From Bradysia coprophila (lineage: Eukaryota; Arthropoda; Insecta; Diptera; Sciaridae), in the NCBI RefSeq assembly GCF_014529535.1, contig NW_023503493.1:14974001-15038000 (forward strand): a stretch of DNA of 64,000 bases. Direction: 5' to 3'. Positions 56,117 to 64,000 of this stretch are shown piece after piece. Both the position numbers and the translations under genes were made by a program. The notes beneath the pieces are model-generated. The model ran no database searches. It was not told the DNA's origin and was given only the letters and a program-made list of their open reading frames with translations. Within the stretch, counting starts at the first letter, position 1. The number at the start of each line of letters is the position of its first letter.

Positions 56117-59100
56117 GTTGGAGTCATGACAAACGAAGTAATGAATAGCGATGAAGATGTCGAGATCATTGTTGATGATGGAGTGGAACAATCAACGATT
56201 TCACATTTTGCCTGTTCACAAACTGATGTAGACGAAGACGACAGCGAAGAAAATGGTAACTTATACCTTTATTTTATACACAGAGCATCGATGTTGATAT
56301 TCTCAAAATCTGAAAATATTTAACACAGACATCAAACATCACCACGGATGCGACATCCGAAAACTGTATGTTCCGACATCAGATGGGAAAGCCAAAAGAT
56401 TGTGTTGCGCGTTTTGCCTGAAACGTTACCCAAAATTGGAACGACACCTACGAACGGTCCATAAAGATGAAGTTGCAGTCAAAAAATTTGTGGCGCTACC
56501 CCTTCGTAAGTCTTTTTATCTTATTGATTTGTTGACTTTAAGATTAATAACTATTAATCAATATTAACATTACGCGAGGATGTTCAATAGAATGTTTTAT
56601 TGAAAAATGGCAAATGCCTTAGTTATTTATGTTGTGGACGTTAGATTTTCGCAATTTCGCGGGCCCGAACGAAAGTACCCAAAATCGATTCGGAAATTTG
56701 GCCTTAAAAATCTAATTTAAGCTCTTAGTTCTTGCATCAACAAGAGTGATACAAATGTGATGTCGTGAAAAGAACTCTCCAAAAAATTATGTTTAAACAT
56801 ATGCCACTTTGTCACACAAAATTTTTTTTGGTAAAATTTTCCTCGAACATTTGAGTGAAATAAAAAAAATCACCTCCGACCCTAACATTCGTTTTCACAA
56901 CTTCCTTCAATTTCATTCCCACAGCTTCCTCTACAACATATTGAAAGCTAATTTTTTGATCCACCCCTACCCCACAATCTAATTTTTATTCATTAAAATG
57001 AACCTTACGACTTCCTCTACAACATAAGTTTTGAAAGTCATCGAAAAAAAATTTCTCTCCGCAGGTTCAAAAAGCCGATGGTACGCTATAGCCCAAATTC
57101 GGAAGAAGGGAGAATTCATATGGAACTCTGACTTTAATCTGAACAAAGGAGAAATACAAACCAGTCGACGTGGACAATTTGTTCGTTATTCGTGGCAACT
57201 TATCGCCTGTGCTAATTGCATGGGAACGTATTCTTCAAAATCACTTCGTCAGCATTGGCGTAAATGCAAGGGAAATTCTATTATGGGCGAACGAATCGTA
57301 AAGCAATTAGGACGCTCGTTGGAGGCTAGAGTTCATCCTGATGCTACTGACGAGTTAATAAACGTTTTTGCCAAATTCAGAGACACCGAACAAATTCGAT
57401 CGATACAGTTTGACTGGCTGGTAATCTGTTATGGCAACGAATTATGTTTGAATTATTCGCCCTTCTACCAAGAAGGCTATATTCGATCGAAGATTAATGC
57501 GGCATCAAAATTGTTGCATTTCTCAAAAGAAATGTCTCCACAGATTGGTGACCTTGCTTCGCTTTTCCACGTCAAACATTGCAACACGGTAATAAATGCA
57601 ATTCTTAAAATGGGAAAATTTGATCGTCGGTCAAAATTATTCGGAAGCCCTGGTACGTCATTGACCACTGTGACACTAATCAACACCATCGGAGAATTAT
57701 TAATTACTGAGAGCATGAAGTTGGACGACGAGGAAATGGAAAGAAATGCTGAGAGATTTTTGAGGGTGTTTAAGCGAGACGTCCGCACGAAAGTCAGCAA
57801 GTTGGTAGCTAAAACAATCAAAAAGAACCGACGTTCTAAAAAGCCGAATCTTCCGACAACCGCTGACATAAATAAACTCGTCACATTTCTGAACATTGAA
57901 CGAAATGAATGCTTACATCAACTGACTCAAGGTTTCTCGTTCCAAACGTGGTTAAAATTGGCTCAACTCACACTTGTGTCAATCATGGTCTTCAACAGAC
58001 GAAGAGCGGGGGAAATGAGGAACATTGAGTTGTCTGACTACAATGAGCGAGAGATTATTGCTGATCAATGCGATGTTATTTTGGAAGCAATATCACAGGA
58101 ATCCCTGATGGAAATCAAAAGTCGGATGCAAATCCGCGGCAAACTCGATCGAACTGTGCCAGTGTTGTTAAAACAAAGCTGGGAAGATTGTATAGATGCA
58201 TTGATTCGTAATCGAGAAAATGCTGGTCTTACAGAAACAAACGACTTCTTGTTCGCTGTACCAACGCAATCGATGCAGGTGAAAACAATCAATGTCTGGG
58301 CTGCAATCAACTCATACGCAAAGGCATGTGGTGCCGATAACCCATCAAGTTTGAAGGTATTTGACCTGTACTTTATAGTTCATAAGTGGTACTGTACTTA
58401 TCCTAAATTATTTGTCTCTTTTAAAGGGAACAAATCTCAGAAAACATTTGGCGAGCCTTTGTGCAACGAAAGACCTAAAAGACAGAGATATTACAAATTT
58501 GGCTGAGTTCCTTGGACATCATGACATGGTTCATCTGAACATATACCGGACCAATCCATTAGTTTCACAAGTGACACAAATCGCACCACTCTTGAACAAC
58601 GCAATTGGAAATGACACTTGTCTGCCAGGCTCGAAGCGGAACGGTACATCCCTGAAAATTTCAAGATTGAAACAAAAGATACAAGCTCCTCGTAAAACCA
58701 GAAAGACTGCGAACAATCCAAACCGACTGAAGAAGCAGGCAGTTCTGAAAAAAAGTGGTGTTTCGAAAAAATCTGCAGCTCCGCCAAAACTGAGCTCCCA
58801 CGAAGACTGCAGCTCCGCAAAGAACTCTAGCTCAGACGAAGACTCCAGCTCAGACGAAGACTCCAGCTCAGACGAAGACTCCAGCTCCGACGAGAACTGC
58901 AGCACCGACGAAGACTGCAGCTCCGACGTATGTGCAACTCCAACGAAAGCTGCTGCTCCAAACAAAACTGCAGCTCCAACGAAATCTGCAGCTTTGAAGA
59001 AAACTGCAGCTCCAATGAACACTGTTGCTACAACGAAAACTGCAGCTCCAATGAAAACTGTAGTTTCAACGAATGCTGCAGTTATGTCGAAAACTGCCGC

Positions 59101-59179
59101 TCTAAGGAAAACTGCAAGCAAACGACAGGAAACTGCAACTCTAAACGTCGCCAAAAAAGCAAAGCTTCAGAAAAACTGA
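56117..59179 (+). CDS. C2H2 zinc-finger / tyrosine-recombinase-like protein
   Basis: Exons 56117-56255, 56329-56505, 57065-58356 and 58427-59179 join in phase; from the ATG at 56126 this gives 783 residues (numbers below). An acidic N-terminus precedes a C2H2 finger (C70, C73, H83, H88) and a second C2HC finger (C151, C154, H166, C170). Residues about 330-580 match a tyrosine-recombinase fold: LVSIMVFNRRRAGEM with the box-I RxxE (R416, E419), GKLDRTVPVLL, then GTNLRKHLASLC (R538; the usual HxxR His is Thr) and LAEFLGHHDMVHLNIYR (H564, nucleophile position Y573). Similar zinc-finger plus 'LRKH...LGH...Y' proteins occur in many invertebrates and fish and are thought to be Crypton-related or domesticated. 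Spliced structure and no flanking repeats suggest a host gene, not a mobile copy. The C-terminus is an acidic Ser/Asp repeat (18-bp DNA repeats near 58806-58890) and then Ala/Thr/Lys-rich. May continue the exons at 51898-53661. Confidence 0.82.
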
Positions 59180-60309
59180 ATTACTCGGTGGCTGGAATTT
59201 TAAGCGACTCGTTGTAATATTTTTAATTCATCACAATGAACACGTCCAGTCAGTCAGTCGCTATGTTTTATGAATTCATGTCAGTATTTCTTTTCGATTT
59301 ATTAGCCACTCTAATTGATGGTTAATATCGCGCTTAAGATTGTTTTACAATTAATTTTTGTTTGATTTTTAAACCAATCTCGCGGTTAATGATTTTATGT
59401 TTAACGCACGTTCGTGCCTTATTTTAATGTATGGTTGCCTTTAATGGATATTAAAAAACTGTGTGCTGAAAACTGGTCATTTAATTTCTTTATAGATTAA
59501 ATAGATGGGGAACTATGTGCCAAAGAGAAGAGTCTAAACCACAGAGCCACTATCATCAACATATTTTCTGATCAACACAAGTTTCTCATGTACATGGAAT
59601 TTCCAAGTAGAGGAAAAAAAGACAAATTACTTTTTTGATGACATAGTTTCCTTGATTCCTATGGAAAAGTGATCGCGGCTCAAACGTTATTTAGATTTTC
59701 CTGAAACTTTGCAGCACGAACTAGGGCTTACGGAAGGTTGTATACAATCGCCACGTACCGAGCCGAAGACGTGGTATATAATCCAAATCGTCAAAATAAA
59801 CATCTTGGACAGAGGTACCAAGGCTGTATACTTTGGGGAGGTCACGCAGATCGCCATTTTATTAGATACGCGGGAACACACCTTTTCCATACAAACAAAT
59901 TCACCAAAATTGAATTTGTATGGTGTGGTGAATTTTTTGTATGAAACGTGGTGTGTAACCCGCGTATCTGCAGGTGAATAATCTACTATTAGTCCGTGGT
60001 AGGAATAGTATTTTTCATATTGCGACGCACTTTTCTCACGTTTCGGGTCCTAGGTACGAAATGTACTATTATTGTCTATCGATCCGGACTAATTTTGTTA
60101 CTGGAAAATTTCTCAGACTCGAAATGCGTTCATTACATGTTGGGAACATTTTCATAAAATACCAAGTGAATATTCATTGCATGCATATACCAAATGAAAT
60201 ATTGAATTACATGAAATATTGTCTCAACTGAAATCAAAATATTTATTGGTGCCGTTTCTTTTAGTGTCAGTGGCAGTTATATCTGTCAGTATAGACTTAG
60301 GGCCAAGTA
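59180..60309. other. 3' flank with one foldback, before minisatellite array 2
   Basis: No exon beyond the recombinase-like stop at 59179. The stretch 59994-60060 ('tagtccgtggtaggaat', 'gggtcctaggta') matches the DNA just right of array 1 (41308-41372). A foldback lies at 59864-59969. Short frames here are judged accidental. Confidence 0.45.
59864..59969. mobile_element. 106-bp foldback
   Basis: Arms of about 44 bp: 'agatacgcgggaacacacc' with 'acaaattcacca', against 'tggtgaatttttt' with 'ggtgtgtaacccgcgtatct'. Non-coding MITE-like element. Confidence 0.6.
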
Positions 60310-62483
60310 GTCATACTGAAGTTACAGCGGCCAGGCAGTTATACTGAAATCCCAGGCAGTTATACTGAAACGTCAGGTAGTTATAGTGAACCGCCAGGCA
60401 GTTGTACTGAACCGCCAGGTAGTTATAGTAAACCGCCGGTTAGTTACAGTTAAAACTATAACTGCCTGGCGGTTCACTATAACTGCCTGGCGGTTCACTA
60501 TAACTGCCTGGCTGTTATAATTATAATTATAATATATGAACCGCCAGGCAGTTATAGTGAACCGCCAGGCAGTTATAGTGAACCGCCAGGCAGTTATAGT
60601 GAACCGCCAGGCAGTTATAGTGAACCGCCAGGCAGTTATAGTGAACCGCCAGGCAGTTATAGTGAACCGCCAGGCAGTTATAGTGAACCGCCAGGCAGTT
60701 ATAGTGAACCGCCAGGCAGTTATAGTGAACCGCCAGGCAGTTGTAATGAACCGCCAGGCAGTTATACTGAACAGCCAGACAGTTATACTGAACAGCCAGC
60801 AGTTATTTTCAACCGCCGGCCAGTTCTTCCGAACCGTCAGGCAGTTGTAATGAACCGCCAGGTAGTTGTAATGAACCGCCAGGCAGTTATACTGAACAGC
60901 CAGCAGTTATTTTCAACCGCCAGCCAGTTCTTCCAAACCGTCAGGCAGTTGTAATGAACTGCCAGGTAGTTGTAATGAACCGCCAGGCAGTTGTAATGAA
61001 CCGCCAGGCAGTTGTAATGAACCGCCAGGCAGTTATACTGAACAGCCAGGCAGTTGTAATGAACCGCCAGGCAGTTATAAAGAACAGCCAGACAGTTATA
61101 CTGAACAGCCAGCAGTTATTTTCAACCGCCAGCCAGTTCTTCCGAACCGTCAGGCAGTTGTAATGAACTGCCAGGTAGTTGTAATGAACTGCCAGGCAGT
61201 TATAATGAACCGCCAGGCAGTTATAATGAACCGCCAGGCAGTTGTAATGAACCGCCAGGCAGTTGTAATGAACCGCCAGGCAGTTGTAATGAACCGCCAG
61301 GCAGTTGTAATGAACCGCCAGGCAGTTGTAATGAACCGCCAGGCAGTTGTAATGAACCGCCAGGCAGTTGTAATGAACCGCCAGGCAGTTGTAATGAACC
61401 GCCAGGCAGTTGTAATGAACCGCCAGGCAGTTATACTGAACAGCCAGACAGTTATACTGAACAGCCAGACAGTTATTTTCAACCGCCAGCCAGTTCTTCC
61501 GAACCGCCAGGCAGTTGTAATGAACCGCCAGGCAGTTGTAATGAACCGCCAGGCAGTTGTAATGAACCGCCAGGCAGTTGTAATGAACCGCCAGGCAGTT
61601 GTAATGAACCGCCAGGCAGTTATACTGAACAGTCAGACAGTTATACTGAACAGTCAGACAGTTATACTGAACAGCCAGCAGTTATTTTCAACCGCCAGCC
61701 AGTTCTTCCGAACCGCCTGGCAGTTGTAATGAACCGCCAGGCAGTTGTAATGAACCGCCAGGCAGTTGTAATGAACCGCCAGGCAGTTGTAATGAACCGC
61801 CAGGCAGTTGTAATGAACCGCCAGGCAGTTGTAATGAACCGCCAGGCAGTTGTAATGAACCGCCAGGCAGTTGTAATGAACCGCCAGGCAGTTGTAATGA
61901 ACCGCCAGGCAGTTATACTGAACAGTCAGACAGTTATACTGAACAGCCAGCAGTTATTTTCAACCGCCAGCCAGTTCTTCCGAACCGTCAGGCAGTTATA
62001 ATGAACCGCCAGGCAGTTATAATGAACCGCCAGGCAGTTATAATGAACCGCCAGGCAGTTATAATGAACCGCCAGGCAGTTATAATGAACCGCCAGGCAG
62101 TTATAATGAACCGCCAGGCAGTTATAATGAACCACCAGGCAGTTGTAATGAACCGCCAGGCAGTTGCAATGAACCGCCAGGCAGTTGTAATGAACCGCCA
62201 GGCAGTTGTAATGAACCGCCAGGCAGTTGTAATGAACCGCCAGGCAGTTGTAATGAACCGCCAGGCAGTTGTAATGAACCGCCAGGCAGTTGTAATGAAC
62301 CGCCAGGCAGTTGTAATGAACCGCCAGGCAGTTGTAATGAACCGCCAGGCAGTTGTAATGAACCGCCAGGTAGTTGTAATTAACCGCCAGGCAGTTGAAA
62401 TGAACCGCCAGGCAGTCATATCGGACTGTCAGGCAGTCATATCGAACTGCACAGTCATATCGAACACTGCCAGGTAATCACCA
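60310..62483. repeat. 21-bp minisatellite array 2, inverted relative to array 1 (about 100 units)
   Basis: The complement of the array-1 unit (aaccgccaggcagttgtaat core) repeated over about 2.1 kb, with degenerate edge units at 60310-60430 and 62400-62483. Three units at about 60455-60517 are flipped, creating a local hairpin next to 'ttataattataattataatat'. A distinctive block of about 80 bp ('gccagcagttattttcaacc', 'agccagttcttcc') interrupts the regular units six times (near 60780, 60900, 61110, 61470, 61680, 61950), so the array has a punctuated higher-order structure. Long frames (MNRQAVV) are a by-product of the unit length. Confidence 0.95.
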
Positions 62484-64000
62484 GGTTTCATATGAAGACC
62501 GTCCTCGAATATAAAGTACACAAAGAAAAGGTCCTCAAATTAAAGCATAAAAAAATGTTATTATTTTAACGAAACCTTAATAAAAACGCACTTTCAATGA
62601 ATTGTTCTTGCGTAAAGTTCTGTTTTTTTTTAAATTTCTAATTCAAGAGAAGCAAATAAAAACAACATGCTGACTCTTTTTAATTACCTAAGATATACTA
62701 TAAGCAAAAGCAACGGTAACGGGATTTATCCCACATACCTTCCATGAAATTCAAAAGTAAAAGCAATATATTATATATTGAGCGCACGTAACCATACTTA
62801 AAATTCTATGACACAGAGCTCAAGTTATTATATTTATAGCATCGCTGAGTTTTCCATGACGGTATACACACCAAGCCATTTCCGTCTATTCAATCTTTTC
62901 TGAAAAGGTACTTTTATTCAAATATAAACGTAACCGTTAAATCGTTCCTTCATATAAGCCTCAGAAAATATATATAGTCTCGCACCAACGTGTAAAATAT
63001 TATAAAATATTCGCAGTATGTCGTTTTTATCCATGCCACACCGCAGAGATATGTTCGGAGATGTGGTAATAATAATACCAACCCATAGAGTGTTCCGTGT
63101 TACGTTTAACTGACTTTTATAATAATGTGTGTCTAAAAAAGCTCAAAGTAGCGCGCGATTTATTTAAATGAGGCAAACATTGAAGACATTTTATTACATT
63201 CATCGCCAAACTAGAAAAGCCTTGATTTTTATTTCAAGGAAAAGTTATTACGAAAATATGTCTTATGGAAATTTTGCAACCTAAAATTTTTCTGCTTCAA
63301 TTTTCACGCCTGTAGCCTGTGTAATAGGAATTTAATTCGTTAAAACAACTGAAAAACTCATAAAGTCAATGCAGGATATTTTGGTTTTGGGTTTAAGAAG
63401 TGAGCCGAAAATGTTGAACAGATTTAAGATTTAATTCTATCAAAATAGTCTTTCCCACACAAAACAAAATCCCTTAGCTGGTTAGCGCTTTGTTACACTT
63501 CAGATATCAACTCAATTACGTAATGGCGTAATTAAGACAATATCTCACCCACACGATAATCTAAAAACAACAGCTAGAGTGCTACCGGAACAAAGTTTTC
63601 CAACAAAAAACGATTTTTCAATTTCATCTTGACCCTAAAGCCAACACAACTAAAACAACAAAAACACTTAGCCATGCAAAATACTTTTTCATGGAGAAAA
63701 ATTGATATCCACATCTGACGCCGTAATTATATGTACGGTGTATGTCATCATATATGCTATGTGCAATAAACAATTCCTCAACAATTCATCTTGTGTGTGT
63801 TGTACGAACAGGTTACACCAAGGTAGATATGTATACAATGTTTACCGGCATCGGTTTTATATGAGTCCTACATCCATATACTATTATGTGATGACGAACC
63901 GCATGACAATTTTCAATTTATTCAAATATTTTCATAAGGACTTTTAATTAAGTAAAACATTTAACAAGTTTCTCGGTCTGATAAATTCAAACGATAACAT
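62484..64000. other. Non-coding AT-rich end of window
   Basis: No supportable exon, RNA gene or mobile-element end in these 1.5 kb; frames are short. The 81-codon frame at 63702-63947 has no protein-like features. Confidence 0.45.

Noticed and set aside
58531..59154. 207-codon minus-strand frame
   Set aside because: Antisense of the low-complexity repeat tail of the recombinase-like gene.
61163..61729. MNRQAVV frames in the second minisatellite array as a protein family shared with array 1
   Set aside because: Similarity is that of the DNA repeat itself; frames are broken by the punctuation blocks.

Overview
The window looks like a piece of an AT-rich dipteran nuclear genome, most likely a nematoceran such as a fungus gnat. 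The genes are split by GT-AG introns, many of them 70-110 bp. A kinin neuropeptide precursor carries the Diptera-style FHSWG-amide core. Non-coding DNA is crowded with small inverted-repeat elements. Gene density is low: I support five multi-exon or two-exon genes well (leucokinin, COMMD4, a Skp1 paralogue, an orphan coiled-coil gene and a zinc-finger/tyrosine-recombinase-like gene) plus one array of duplicated exons and several weak candidates. No rRNA, tRNA or CRISPR was seen. All calls come from reading the sequence; no database was searched.

Layout. 1-15.9 kb: a dispersed repeat; a candidate COMMD4 first exon that ends in ATG|GTAAGT (1187-1189); the leucokinin gene on the minus strand (2117-2826), which would then lie nested in COMMD4 intron 1; several foldback elements; a hAT element (8466-11346) interrupted by a second hAT element (9016-11019), each with intact 8-bp target duplications; the COMMD4 body (12315-13801); and a divergent Skp1 gene (15326-15896, minus). 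15.9-35.7 kb: almost gene-free, holding MITE-like elements and two weak small gene models. 35.7-41.3 kb: a GATA-site cluster and a signal-peptide ORF directly before a 5.1-kb array of a 21-bp minisatellite with higher-order duplications. 41.3-50.0 kb: inverted dispersed repeats, then a six-exon minus-strand gene for a 671-residue coiled-coil protein whose introns hold a 1-kb repeat and a large foldback. 50.0-59.2 kb: a gene start at 51898 whose second and third exons are duplicated in tandem, three-copy 172-bp TWA-target MITEs, and a four-exon gene for a C2H2 zinc-finger/tyrosine-recombinase-like protein that may be the 3' part of the same gene. 59.2-64.0 kb: a second, oppositely oriented array of the same 21-bp minisatellite (about 60310-62483) and AT-rich non-coding DNA.

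The most unusual structures are (i) the two minisatellite arrays, whose 21-bp unit leaves five of six reading frames open and so makes long but probably meaningless ORFs; (ii) the nested hAT pair with both target duplications readable; and (iii) the tandem exon-pair duplication beside the recombinase-like gene. The protein genes show no common pathway; they are ordinary unrelated insect genes embedded in repeat-rich DNA.
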